The notes below the pieces were generated by a model that was not told the origin of the DNA, made no database searches, and worked only from the letters and a program-made list of their open reading frames with translations. Shown piece after piece: positions 8,875 to 17,349 of a stretch of 33,133 nt of DNA. A program made the position numbers and the translations under genes. Source of the DNA: Firmicutes bacterium CAG:145. Its GTDB lineage: Bacteria > Bacillota > Clostridia > Peptostreptococcales > Anaerovoracaceae. The stretch spans positions 50,344 through 83,476 of the forward strand of contig FR882600.1 in assembly GCA_000435715.1 (NCBI GenBank), given 5' to 3'. Position 1 is the first letter of the stretch. Every line of letters starts with the position of its first letter.

Positions 8875-9444
8875 TTATCTTATTTCTTTCAACCCATCCT
8901 CTTGTTCCACATACATCTTTTTACATTTATCGCATTTTAAGTTATCATTGAGACGATTACCACACTCACATACCCATCCTACACGGTGTGCGGGTACTCC
9001 CGCCATAAGCGCATATGCAGGCACATCTTTAGTTACAACTGCACCCGCGGCAACCATTGCCCTCTCTCCAATATTGTGTCCACATACTATAGTTGCATTT
9101 GCTCCGATAGAGGCTCCATCAGCTATCCGTGTTTTTAAATATCCTGCACTTCCTTTCGGAAAATCAGCTCGAGGAGTCAAATCATTGGTAAATACCATGG
9201 ATGGTCCACAAAAAACATTATTTCCCAACTCCACACCTTCATATATGGATACGTTATTTTGTATTCTGCAACCATCACCAATTGTAACATTATTGGCTAT
9301 ATTCACATTTTGCCCAAAAGAACAATGCGATCCTATTACGCTATTGCTTTGGATATGGCAAAAATGCCATATTTTAGTGTTACTACCAATTTTCACATTA
9401 TCATCTATATAACTACTTTCATGAACAAAATATTCTTGACTCAT
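8875..9444 (-). CDS. wbpD: WbpD-like UDP-sugar N-acetyltransferase (hexapeptide repeats)
   Basis: 189 residues, close to the usual length of WbpD. Tandem hexapeptide repeats build a left-handed beta-helix (IGSNTKIWHFCHI, IGSHCSFGQNV, IGDGCRIQNNV), followed by FTNDLTPRADFP and AAGAVVTKDVPAYALMAGVPA, a combination typical of WbpD/WlbB. These enzymes acetylate the 3-amino group of UDP-GlcNAc(3NH2)A with acetyl-CoA. The C-terminus adds a short CxC...CxxC pair (CECGNRL then CDKCKK), a possible zinc knuckle. ATG 9444 has a strong AGGAGGT seven to eight bases upstream, better than the ATG at 9468. It begins next to the TAA of the preceding glycosyltransferase, implying coupling. Confidence 0.87.
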   Translation of the reverse strand: MSQEYFVHESSYIDDNVKIGSNTKIWHFCHIQSNSVIGSHCSFGQNVNIANNVTIGDGCRIQNNVSIYEGVELGNNVFCGPSMVFTNDLTPRADFPKGSAGYLKTRIADGASIGANATIVCGHNIGERAMVAAGAVVTKDVPAYALMAGVPAHRVGWVCECGNRLNDNLKCDKCKKMYVEQEDGLKEIR

Positions 9445-9445
9445 A

Positions 9446-10552
9446 TTAGCAACCTCCTGACAAATCATTTATTACTTCTTCTGCACGCGAAACCCAAGTA
9501 TTTTTATCTATGTTATTTATAACATTTTCTGTTTTTTCTTCAAGTTCTTTTCTGTCTTCAAAAATTCTTAATAGCAAGTTTTTAAGTTCATCATTTCCAT
9601 AATTTACTATCCATCCCAAGTCATATTCAGCAATGAATTCTGCTGCTGCCGTCCCACTATTAGAAATAATCGGCTTGCCATGTCCTATATATTCAAATAA
9701 TTTAACCGGCATGGCCATGTCTCTATATTCACCATTTGGATAATACAAGCAACAGATATCTGCCTCAGCATAATACTTTTCAAGTTCCTCACCATAACAA
9801 TGTACAAACTTAATTTTATCATTTACTTTATCCTGATATATATCTTTATTCCTATTGAATTCATCTTCAGGACAACATACAGTCAATTTTAAAAAACCTA
9901 TATCATATACGGTTGAAACAAGATAGGTAATATCATTTAAATCAACTATTCCTCCCACATAGAACAACTGTAAGAAATTCTTTCCTTCATTTAACACATT
10001 ATGTTGAATATGGTATGTTTTTTGTGAGCCAGATGGCAATGCTTTCCATTTAATATCAATATCTACATATTCCATAAACTTATTTGATGGAACATATAGA
10101 ATATCTAATGTTTTTTTATATTTATATAAATCATATTTGAAAAAAGGGATGCAGCAATCTTGCTTCCATTTACTTGAATTTTTTGAATAAATTGAAAATT
10201 TCCAAAATATATCTCTATAAAACAAACCAATTTTTAATCCTTGATTTCTGCAAAATGTAAAAAATGAAAAATCCAGGAAAGGATATATAGGGATATGATT
10301 CTCTTCACTCAACACGGTAGGAATATTTATACTTTCAGAATATACAAAATCATATTTTACTCCATTTTTAATATTCTTTTTAATTTCTCTAATCTTTTGT
10401 TTTCTTTCCGAACCATACCCTGTAACATCGTCAACAATATAGCCGCATAACTTAAATGCGTTTAACATTTGATTAGGTCTTACAGAAGATCCCGCAGACA
10501 TCTTGTCGCTAATTGGATTGGGATAATGAAAAATACATCTTTTTTTTCCCAT
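9446..10552 (-). CDS. Glycosyltransferase (GT-B fold, family 4-like)
   Basis: 368 residues. The N-terminus MGKKRCIFHYPNPI and the C-terminal block KLFEYIGHGKPIISNSGTAA match the donor-binding region of family 4 transferases, where an acidic residue precedes a GKP loop. It has no signal peptide. It probably transfers one residue of the repeat unit on the cytoplasmic side; the sugar is unknown. ATG at 10552 follows AGGAG by seven bases. The gene starts 14 bases after deacetylase-like protein B and abuts the WbpD-like gene. Codon use is AT-rich, like its neighbours. Confidence 0.78.
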   Translation of the reverse strand: MGKKRCIFHYPNPISDKMSAGSSVRPNQMLNAFKLCGYIVDDVTGYGSERKQKIREIKKNIKNGVKYDFVYSESINIPTVLSEENHIPIYPFLDFSFFTFCRNQGLKIGLFYRDIFWKFSIYSKNSSKWKQDCCIPFFKYDLYKYKKTLDILYVPSNKFMEYVDIDIKWKALPSGSQKTYHIQHNVLNEGKNFLQLFYVGGIVDLNDITYLVSTVYDIGFLKLTVCCPEDEFNRNKDIYQDKVNDKIKFVHCYGEELEKYYAEADICCLYYPNGEYRDMAMPVKLFEYIGHGKPIISNSGTAAAEFIAEYDLGWIVNYGNDELKNLLLRIFEDRKELEEKTENVINNIDKNTWVSRAEEVINDLSGGC

Positions 10553-10566
10553 GAAATTTCTCCTAA

Positions 10567-11349
10567 TTATTTAACTCCATCAATACTAATATCAATCTCA
10601 TTTTCTTCTATTATTTCACTTAAACCAACGATATTTTGTTCTATCATTTCATACCTGCTGTGAGGGCTCTGCATAATGAACTTTAGAATCGTAGTTTTTA
10701 TGTCCTCAGGATATTCATTATACCAAAAAGCATGCGTCAAAATATGTAACTTATTATATCTATTAGAATCAATAATTTCTGTTATATTTTCTCTCCAGCG
10801 ATGCCTGCTGTCTGAAACATACTTGAATTTCTTAAAAAACTCATCGCCATATGAATTTTTGTTTGGATATAGGTCATAATTTGCTTCCAAAGTTTTTTTC
10901 GAGGGCCTATGCATTGATACGCATGTTATATCTAGATCAAGTAAACCTTTTAAAATTACAATTTCATTGTTTATTACAGCCTCGAACCCTCCACATTTAT
11001 TATAATATTCTTCAGAATAATTCGTTTCATCAAAATGCAAGCCAATAACATGCCCAAGTGAAATAATCTTTAATAATTTTTCATGTACTGCCTTTGATGC
11101 TATATTGTAGAACGGCGAAGAAACTAATACAAAGTACACTGCTTTAATGCCCAATTCATTTTCTAATTCAGCAAATTGTAAGGCCTTATCCACAGAGTAA
11201 TCGACATCATGCCTCATTATGACACACTTTTCATGTCCCTCATAATTATTATAATTTACAAAGTCATAATTGTTGTTTTTTAATCTTTTGATTAAATCTT
11301 TATATGAATTATATGTAAAGTCCATTTTTTTAAAAAGGTATTCAATCAA
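10567..11349 (-). CDS. Deacetylase-fold (CE4/NodB-like) protein, paralogue B
   Basis: 260 residues and a paralogue of 7140-7886. It has the same ordered blocks: IMRHDVDYS, GHVIGLHFDETNYSEE, CVSMHRPSKKTLEA, FKYVSDSRHRWRENI and LHILTHAFWYN. The conserved Asp and His residues are those expected of a CE4-like metal site, so it is probably active. The start is TTG at 11349 with AAAGGA close upstream. The internal ATG at 11325 lines up with the start of paralogue A (MDFTY versus MDFIY) but lacks a ribosome site, so the first eight residues are uncertain. It follows the dehydrogenase gene after the operon's longest gap, about 110 bases, where I see no clear promoter or terminator. Substrate unknown. 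Confidence 0.7.
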   Translation of the reverse strand: MIEYLFKKMDFTYNSYKDLIKRLKNNNYDFVNYNNYEGHEKCVIMRHDVDYSVDKALQFAELENELGIKAVYFVLVSSPFYNIASKAVHEKLLKIISLGHVIGLHFDETNYSEEYYNKCGGFEAVINNEIVILKGLLDLDITCVSMHRPSKKTLEANYDLYPNKNSYGDEFFKKFKYVSDSRHRWRENITEIIDSNRYNKLHILTHAFWYNEYPEDIKTTILKFIMQSPHSRYEMIEQNIVGLSEIIEENEIDISIDGVK

Positions 11350-11458
11350 CCTGTCCTTTCCTTTGATATCGCAATATTATCCTATCTATCTTTCAAGAAG
11401 CGTATAAACTTTTTCCCTTAATTGATTAATTATTTTATTCTGGCACTTTAATATTGGG

Positions 11459-12769
11459 CTACAATACTTCAATGTTATCTCTTGGGAAAATATCCTTCAT
11501 TGCATTTCTTGTGTCGAATATTTTATCTGCATTTTCCTGAATCATGGTATAATCAATTACGGTGTGTGCCGCTGCTATTATTATTAGATCATACTGCGAT
11601 ATAATTTCTGCGTTAATTTTTTCTATACCTTTATACTCTTGTCCATTTTCTCTAAATGACATTATGTATGGGTCATAAAAATCCGTATTAGCTCCGTTTG
11701 ACTTCAAAATTTCTATTATATCTATAGCTGGGCTCTCTCTGTAATCATCAATATCATTTTTATAAGCTACACCTAAAACAAGTACCTTCGAACCGTTAAG
11801 GGGCTTCTTGCTGCGATTTAAAATTGCCATGGCCCTCTCAACACAATATTCAGGCATCCTATCATTCACCATCATAGAACTTTCAATCATAGATGTATGA
11901 AACCCATATTCACGAGCTTTCCACGACAAATAATATGGATCAAGTGGAATGCAATGTCCTCCAAGTCCCGGTCCCGGATAAAAGGCTTGGAAACCATAGG
12001 GCTTAGTCTTTGCTGCATCCACAACTTCCCAGTAATCGATTCCCATTTTATTGCAAAGAATAGCCATTTCATTAGCCAGGCCAATATTTATATTCCTATA
12101 AGTATTTTCAAGAATTTTTTCCATCTCGGCAACTGCAGGAGATGAAACCTCATGAACATCTCCATCAAGCACAGATCTATACATTTCAGCTATTACTTCA
12201 CGTGCATTTTCACCTATAGCTCCTACTACCTTAGGGGTATTCTTAGTTTTAAACTGTTTATTACCAGGATCTACTCTTTCAGGAGAAAATCCAAGGTAGA
12301 AATCTGTCCCGCATTTTAATCCAGAGGATTCCAAAATAGGCTTAAGCAGTTCTTCCGTAGTCCCTGGGTAAGTTGTTGATTCAAGGACTACCATAGTTCC
12401 CTTTTTAATATGTTTTGCAATCTCCTTAGCAGATGATTCTACATAACTTATATCTGGCTGTTGATGAGAATCTAACGGTGTTGGTACACAAATGGCTATA
12501 AAATCCACATCTTTCACAAAGCTAAAATCTGTTGTAGCTTTCAGCATCCCTTTTTCTACTATCTCTTTTAAATCATCATCTACAACATCCCCAATATAAT
12601 TATGTCCCTTATTCACAAGATCAACTTTAGCTTTCTGCACATCGAAACCTATAGTTTTGAATCCCGCTTTAGCCTTTTCGACCGCTAGGGGAAGACCTAC
12701 ATATCCAAGACCTACTACACCGACATTAATTTCTTTTTTCCTGATTTTCTCCAATATTTTTTTCTTCAT
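11459..12769 (-). CDS. wbpA: UDP-N-acetyl-hexosamine 6-dehydrogenase (WbpA/WecC family)
   Basis: 436 residues from ATG 12769, chosen because GAGGTG lies just upstream; the ATG at 12781 lacks a ribosome site. Features in order: NAD-binding GLGYVGLP at 20-27, PTPLD near 96-100, FSPERVDPGN at 161-170, and the active-site block GPGLGGHCIPLDPYY with catalytic C273. The family oxidises C6 of UDP-GlcNAc or UDP-ManNAc to the uronic acid in two NAD-dependent steps via a thiohemiacetal. With WbpB, WbpE and WbpD relatives in the same operon, UDP-GlcNAc is the likely substrate, as in WbpA. WecC-type action on UDP-ManNAc is the alternative because a 2-epimerase is also encoded. Confidence 0.9.
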   Translation of the reverse strand: MKKKILEKIRKKEINVGVVGLGYVGLPLAVEKAKAGFKTIGFDVQKAKVDLVNKGHNYIGDVVDDDLKEIVEKGMLKATTDFSFVKDVDFIAICVPTPLDSHQQPDISYVESSAKEIAKHIKKGTMVVLESTTYPGTTEELLKPILESSGLKCGTDFYLGFSPERVDPGNKQFKTKNTPKVVGAIGENAREVIAEMYRSVLDGDVHEVSSPAVAEMEKILENTYRNINIGLANEMAILCNKMGIDYWEVVDAAKTKPYGFQAFYPGPGLGGHCIPLDPYYLSWKAREYGFHTSMIESSMMVNDRMPEYCVERAMAILNRSKKPLNGSKVLVLGVAYKNDIDDYRESPAIDIIEILKSNGANTDFYDPYIMSFRENGQEYKGIEKINAEIISQYDLIIIAAAHTVIDYTMIQENADKIFDTRNAMKDIFPRDNIEVL

Positions 12770-12786
12770 TTCACACCTCATGCATG

Positions 12787-13671
12787 TTACTTTTTAAATG
12801 GCACTGCCGGTATACCTATAACCGTTGTATCATCCTCAACATTTTTTAGCACAACACTACCCATTCCTATTATTACATTATCCCCTATTTCCAATTGATT
12901 CCGAACTATTGCAGATGCTATATAAACATTTTTACCAGTTTTTACTGAGCCATATATTTTCGTCCCCGAAACCAAAGCATTGTTTTCACCTATATAAGCA
13001 TTATGAGATATATGGCACTGAGCATCAATCTTTGTACCGTCTCCTACTATTGTATCATCTATTGTGCCTCGATTGATTACGCATCCGTTACCTATAAAAA
13101 CATTTTTTCCGACTGTTACTCCTCCGTAATGCTTTATCATACTTTTCCTGCCATATTCATCTTCTGTATAAGCAAAGTCATCATGGCCAATACTTGAAAA
13201 TGATTGTATAATACAGCCTTCTCCAATTTTAACTTTGTTTATAATACTAACATTATTATAGATTATTGTATTATCACCTATAGTAATGTCGCCATCTATA
13301 CTACAATTATGACCTATTGTAACATTTTTACCTATATTTACATTTGGAGATACGTACGAGTCTTTGCAAATACCCGGTTGTATTTTAGAATTATCAAAAA
13401 ACCTTTCAACGATTTTAAAAAAAACTTTCTTTGGATTTTCAGTTATAATATAATTTTTGAAGTCTCTATTCGCCTTTTCAGGCAATATAATAAGCTGTAT
13501 GTCATGAGCGCCGGCTCTACTTAAAAGTTCAAGCTTTTTACACCATGTTATCGTCTTATCCTTATACTTATACATAGATGAGAATCCTGTTATTTCATCA
13601 GTTTCTTCTCCGTAAAATGTAATTTTTATATCTTCATACTTTAGAAACCTTAATATTTCTTTTATTTGCAT
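12787..13671 (-). CDS. LpxD-like left-handed beta-helix N-acyltransferase B
   Basis: 294 residues. An N-terminal domain of about 95 residues is followed by hexapeptide repeats beginning near SPNVNIGKNVTIGHN. The region SIGHDDFAYTEDEYGR, KHYGGVTVGKNVFIGNG and DAQCHISHNAYIG parallels LpxD, with the His of ISHN in the position of the catalytic base. It is related to the enzyme at 7895-8824 but clearly divergent, so it is not a recent duplicate. It lies between the epimerase and the 6-dehydrogenase, so it may acylate the amino-uronic acid or its precursor. Whether the donor is acetyl-CoA, another short acyl-CoA or acyl-ACP cannot be told. The AAGGA ribosome site is unusually close to ATG 13671. 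Confidence 0.72.
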   Translation of the reverse strand: MQIKEILRFLKYEDIKITFYGEETDEITGFSSMYKYKDKTITWCKKLELLSRAGAHDIQLIILPEKANRDFKNYIITENPKKVFFKIVERFFDNSKIQPGICKDSYVSPNVNIGKNVTIGHNCSIDGDITIGDNTIIYNNVSIINKVKIGEGCIIQSFSSIGHDDFAYTEDEYGRKSMIKHYGGVTVGKNVFIGNGCVINRGTIDDTIVGDGTKIDAQCHISHNAYIGENNALVSGTKIYGSVKTGKNVYIASAIVRNQLEIGDNVIIGMGSVVLKNVEDDTTVIGIPAVPFKK

Positions 13672-13676
13672 AGTCC

Positions 13677-14777
13677 TTATTTTTTGTTCTCCATTCCCGA
13701 TATAATGTTAACTACTTTCTTTGCTGCATGTCCATCACCAAAAGGCATATAGTCATGTTCCACATCCTGCTTAACATGTAGTTTTTTCAAAATATCTGAT
13801 TTATTTGCTTTCGCTAATTGGTTCCTATTTCCTCTAAGTGTATCTGCCCATGCTACATCATCGGCTATAGTCACACACTGCTTTTCTGCAAAAAATGCTT
13901 CCCTCTGAAGTCCACCTGAATCTGTAACTACCTTTTCTGAATTACATATTAAATACAATGACATCAAATATCCAACAGGTTTGCAAATAATCAGGTTATC
14001 CATTCTGTATTTTTGTTTTAGCCTTATCGCGTCTGATGAGTTCCTTGGATGTACAGGATAAATAGTCGGATATTCTAACTCATTCATTGCAAACATAATT
14101 TCTCTTAAAGCCTCATCTGTTCTTGTGTTTTCTTCCCGGTGACAAGTCAAATAATAAAATCTATCTGGAAGTTTCAGTTCCTTATTATTAATGTCAAATA
14201 TCTTCTTGTTTAGCTTTATCTCATTTTGTTGGGAATAAAATAGAAATGCATCTAGCATTATATCTCCAACAAAATATACATTGTCTGTCATACCTTCTTT
14301 TTTAAGTGAATCGACATCTGTTTTAGTACAGCACATTAAAAAAGTTGACAACTTATCTGAAACAATTCTGTTGATTTCTTCCGGGTTTGTAAAGGTGCCT
14401 TCCTTAATTCCTGCTTCTCTAACACCTGCCTCTATATGGCAAATTGGTATAAATAATTTAGCTGCAGCGATAGCCGCCGCCAAAGTTGAATTAGTATCTC
14501 CATATAATAGAACTAAATCAGGATTCTCTTCAGCCATTACTTTTTCAAGAGATATTATCATCTTTCCAGTCATATCGCCGTGGCTTCCACCTGAAATTCC
14601 CAAGTTATAATCTGGTTTAGGTATATTCAATTCTTGGAAAAATATATCCGACATATCGTGGTCATAATGTTGTCCAGTATGAACCAACACCTCTTCATGA
14701 ATATCCTTTAAAGCTCTAGACATTACTGCAGCCTTGATAAATTGCGGTCTAGCACCAACAACAGTTAAGATTTTCAT
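13677..14777 (-). CDS. wecB: UDP-N-acetylglucosamine 2-epimerase family (WecB/WbpI)
   Basis: 366 residues, the normal family length. Motifs: GARPQFIKAA at 8-17, YGDTNSTLA at 92-100, HIEAGVR at 114-120, NPEEINR at 131-137, CHREENTR with H213, and VTDSGGLQREAFF. These supply D94, E116, the PEE glutamates and H213 expected at the active site. The enzyme inverts C2 of UDP-GlcNAc (WecB) or of UDP-GlcNAc(3NAc)A (WbpI). The wbpA, wbpD and wbpE relatives downstream make the WbpI reaction attractive, but I cannot separate the two by eye. It is spaced 2 bases from the upstream glycosyltransferase and 5 from LpxD-like B. Confidence 0.9.
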   Translation of the reverse strand: MKILTVVGARPQFIKAAVMSRALKDIHEEVLVHTGQHYDHDMSDIFFQELNIPKPDYNLGISGGSHGDMTGKMIISLEKVMAEENPDLVLLYGDTNSTLAAAIAAAKLFIPICHIEAGVREAGIKEGTFTNPEEINRIVSDKLSTFLMCCTKTDVDSLKKEGMTDNVYFVGDIMLDAFLFYSQQNEIKLNKKIFDINNKELKLPDRFYYLTCHREENTRTDEALREIMFAMNELEYPTIYPVHPRNSSDAIRLKQKYRMDNLIICKPVGYLMSLYLICNSEKVVTDSGGLQREAFFAEKQCVTIADDVAWADTLRGNRNQLAKANKSDILKKLHVKQDVEHDYMPFGDGHAAKKVVNIISGMENKK

Positions 14778-14779
14778 AA

Positions 14780-16033
14780 TTAACTCTTTCCCCTTGAAAT
14801 TCCTATAGTTTCCATCAACAAACTTTCTAATAATTTGCTTGAATTTTTATAGTCATATTGCATAGCAGCTTTTTTTGCACTATCACAAATCAATTCATAT
14901 TCCATGTCATCCTTGTTTTTAATTTCCTGTATAGCTCTTGAATACTCGTCTGGGCTATTAAACGCTTTTGATATTCCACATTTAAATTTTTTAATAATAT
15001 CATATCCCATCTCTACGTTTGCTACGATAGGCTTTCCACTTGCTAGATACTCAAAAAGCTTATTTTGACTAGTTCCAAATCTATCAATATTGCATTGTTT
15101 GTAATTTAACAATAGTAAATCGCCATTTTTCAAAATGTATGGTATGTTTTCTTTTTTAACCCTTCCTTTAAATATAACATTCTCTATTTTATTCTCTGTA
15201 CAATAGCTCTCACTCTTTTCTCTTTCTTCACCATCGCCATATATAAGAAATTTTATATTACTATCTAATAATTTTGCACATTCAATAATGTTAAAAATTC
15301 CATTTGCTGCCCTTATAGACCCTGTATATATTACCTTGAAAGCTTTTGACTGCAAATCTGCATCATTTATAGAACATTGACTTGCATTTTCTTCAAACAA
15401 TTCTAAATCTATTCCATTATTTATATAATTAATTTTTGATAAGTCAATGCAAGTGTCCCACTTTTTTTCTATAATGTAATCTTTGCCTCCCTCCATCGTA
15501 AATATTAGCTTATCAGCTTTCTTGTATATCCATTTTTCTAAGCGGTACATTCCCTTAATTATTGGATTTTTTTTTGTAAATCCAAAATCCAAAAATGTTT
15601 CTGGCCATAAGTCTCTAACTTCACACACACATGGAACACCAATTTTTTTCGCAATCTTTATTCCGGCTACTAATGCTAACGGATGCACAGACGACGCCAA
15701 TATAACATCCGGCTTCCCTCTTTGTTTAATTTCTTGTCTCGCAACCCCGAAAATCTTCAAATAATACTCTATCATATTCCGTATGCGCTGACGCCCATTT
15801 CCCACATAATTTTTAGTTTTTATGAAAATATACGGGACATTATCCTTACCTATCTTTTCAACCGACTTTTTATCTCCTGTATTGATACTTATATCGCTGT
15901 TATGCACTGTGCTTGCACAAAATATTTTAACTTCATTGCCGTCTCTTATTAAATACTTCGCAAAGCTTTGATGTCTACCTGCGCCATCAAAATACATATC
16001 TGTCGCATAATGATTAAATATCCAAATTCTCAC
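14780..16033 (-). CDS. Glycosyltransferase family 4, WbuB-like
   Basis: 417 residues. The N-terminal block VCEVRDLWPETFLDFG is typical of the WbuB branch of family 4, whose members transfer N-acetylated amino sugars. The C-terminal domain has FKVIYTGSIRAANGI, ILKNGDLLLLNY and FEYLASGKPIVANVE, the donor-binding motifs. It probably adds the second sugar onto the undecaprenyl-linked primer made by the phosphoglycosyl transferase encoded just upstream, as PglA does in Campylobacter. The start is GTG at 16033 with GGAG seven bases upstream. It lies 31 bases downstream of the PglD-like gene. Confidence 0.85.
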   Translation of the reverse strand: MRIWIFNHYATDMYFDGAGRHQSFAKYLIRDGNEVKIFCASTVHNSDISINTGDKKSVEKIGKDNVPYIFIKTKNYVGNGRQRIRNMIEYYLKIFGVARQEIKQRGKPDVILASSVHPLALVAGIKIAKKIGVPCVCEVRDLWPETFLDFGFTKKNPIIKGMYRLEKWIYKKADKLIFTMEGGKDYIIEKKWDTCIDLSKINYINNGIDLELFEENASQCSINDADLQSKAFKVIYTGSIRAANGIFNIIECAKLLDSNIKFLIYGDGEEREKSESYCTENKIENVIFKGRVKKENIPYILKNGDLLLLNYKQCNIDRFGTSQNKLFEYLASGKPIVANVEMGYDIIKKFKCGISKAFNSPDEYSRAIQEIKNKDDMEYELICDSAKKAAMQYDYKNSSKLLESLLMETIGISRGKS

Positions 16034-16064
16034 TGCTATTCTCCATTAAACATTCTTCTGTCAC

Positions 16065-16706
16065 TCAATTATTTCTTATAATCTTTGCCGGCACTCCATA
16101 TGCCACGCTGTCATTACATATATCCTTTGTTACAACAGACCCTGCGCCTATTATACAATTACTACCTACTTTCCTTCCCAAAGTAATGACCACCCCATCA
16201 TCTATGAGCGTGTTTTCTTCTATCGTTACCCCTCCGGATAACACTACTCCCGATGCAATATAAACATGATCTCCAACAAAATTATCATGATTAACTTGAG
16301 ACCCCGTATTTATTACCACATTATTTCCTATTACAGGATTGGGCGTGATAAGGCATCCGCACTCTACCAATACACCCTGGCCAATCTTTGCCTCCGGAGA
16401 AATTACGGCATCAGGATGAATAATGTTCACTGCCTCCCAGCCATTTCCAATAAATTGATCAAACACAGCTTTCCGGTACTTCATATTTCCGAAAGCGATA
16501 AAAAACTTATTAGTCTTATATTTTTCTTTCACTCTTTGTGCTTCTTCATAAGTCCCCTCTATCAAGTAGTCCTCATATTCTCTGCCAATCTTATTTTTAT
16601 CTGAGTCCAACATGCAAGCAATTTCATATTTCCCTTGTGCTTTTATATTATAAATTACTACTCTTGCATGTTGCCCGCTTCCTATTAAAACAATCTTTTC
16701 TTTCAT
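16065..16706 (-). CDS. pglD: PglD/NeuD-type UDP-amino-sugar N-acetyltransferase
   Basis: 213 residues. The N-terminal Rossmann-like domain opens with IVLIGSGQHARVV at 5-17, followed by a left-handed beta-helix. SQVNHDNFVGDHVYI contains H140, the position of the catalytic base in PglD, and the protein ends with the family tail VAYGVPAKIIR. In the bacillosamine pathway PglD acetylates the C4 amine of UDP-2-acetamido-4-amino-2,4,6-trideoxyglucose with acetyl-CoA. The pglF, pglE and pglC relatives immediately upstream support that assignment over a NeuD role in sialic-acid synthesis, since no sialic-acid genes are present. Its start nearly abuts the pglC-like stop. Confidence 0.87.
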   Translation of the reverse strand: MKEKIVLIGSGQHARVVIYNIKAQGKYEIACMLDSDKNKIGREYEDYLIEGTYEEAQRVKEKYKTNKFFIAFGNMKYRKAVFDQFIGNGWEAVNIIHPDAVISPEAKIGQGVLVECGCLITPNPVIGNNVVINTGSQVNHDNFVGDHVYIASGVVLSGGVTIEENTLIDDGVVITLGRKVGSNCIIGAGSVVTKDICNDSVAYGVPAKIIRNN

Positions 16707-16707
16707 A

Positions 16708-17337
16708 TCAATTTCCCATAAAATCTTCCATAGTCTCAGAAGTGTTCGAGCTTATACCATCTCTTTTTATTACAGACTTCACCGTATTAAATATAATTTT
16801 CATATCTAATGTAAAACTAATATTTTCTACATAGCTAATATCTTTTTCAAATCTTTCTTTCCATGATAATAAATTTCTTCCGCTAATTTGAGCCAAGCCT
16901 GTCAATCCCGGTCTAACATCATGCCGATGTTTTTGAAATTCATTATACAATGGCAAATAACTAACCATTAAAGGCCTTGGCCCGACTATACTCATATCAC
17001 CTTTGAATATGTTGAATAATTCTGGAAGCTCGTCGAGGCTTGTGCTTCTGAGTTTTTTTCCAAAAGATGTGAGTCTTTCTTCGTCAGGCAGCAGTTCGCC
17101 GTTTTCGTCTTTGGCGTCGGTCATACTTCTGAATTTATACATCTTAAAGATTTTCTCATTCAGCCCCGGTCTTTCCTGCTTGAAAATCACCGGACTTCCC
17201 AGCTTAGTCTTTACTAAAATTGCAACGATTAGAAGTATCGGGCTGAGTATTATTATTGCAATCCCCGACAGTATCATGTCGAGCGCCCTCTTTATGAATC
17301 TTTCGTATATTCCTCTTCTACGCTTGTTAGCCTTCAT
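16708..17337 (-). CDS. pglC: Initiating phosphoglycosyl transferase (PglC-like, monotopic)
   Basis: 209 residues, the size of minimal PglC-type enzymes. A basic N-terminus precedes one hydrophobic re-entrant helix at about 20-43, followed by FKQERPGLNEKIFKMYKFRSM. The catalytic Asp-Glu pair is D102-E103 in STSLDELPEL, and MSIVGPRPLM is at 115-124. It moves a phospho-sugar, here probably N,N-diacetylbacillosamine-1-phosphate, onto undecaprenyl phosphate and so starts the glycan. Base composition changes within the gene: the N-terminal third is near 45 percent G+C (27/60 at 17041-17100; 28/60 at 17161-17220), while the C-terminal part falls as low as 12/60 at 16801-16860. That suggests a recombination joint. 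Confidence 0.9.
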   Translation of the reverse strand: MKANKRRRGIYERFIKRALDMILSGIAIIILSPILLIVAILVKTKLGSPVIFKQERPGLNEKIFKMYKFRSMTDAKDENGELLPDEERLTSFGKKLRSTSLDELPELFNIFKGDMSIVGPRPLMVSYLPLYNEFQKHRHDVRPGLTGLAQISGRNLLSWKERFEKDISYVENISFTLDMKIIFNTVKSVIKRDGISSNTSETMEDFMGN

Positions 17338-17349
17338 ATGGCCCTTTCT

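Noticed and set aside
7895..13671. Lipid A biosynthesis locus
   Set aside because: LpxD-like folds are present, but there is no LpxA, LpxC, LpxB or LpxK, and the spore genes mark a Firmicute. Glycan N-acylation fits the context better.
13677..16706. Sialic-acid or legionaminic-acid pathway
   Set aside because: A 2-epimerase and a NeuD/PglD-like protein suggest it, but there is no NeuB-type synthase or CMP-transferase in the window, and pglF-pglE-pglC neighbours favour bacillosamine.
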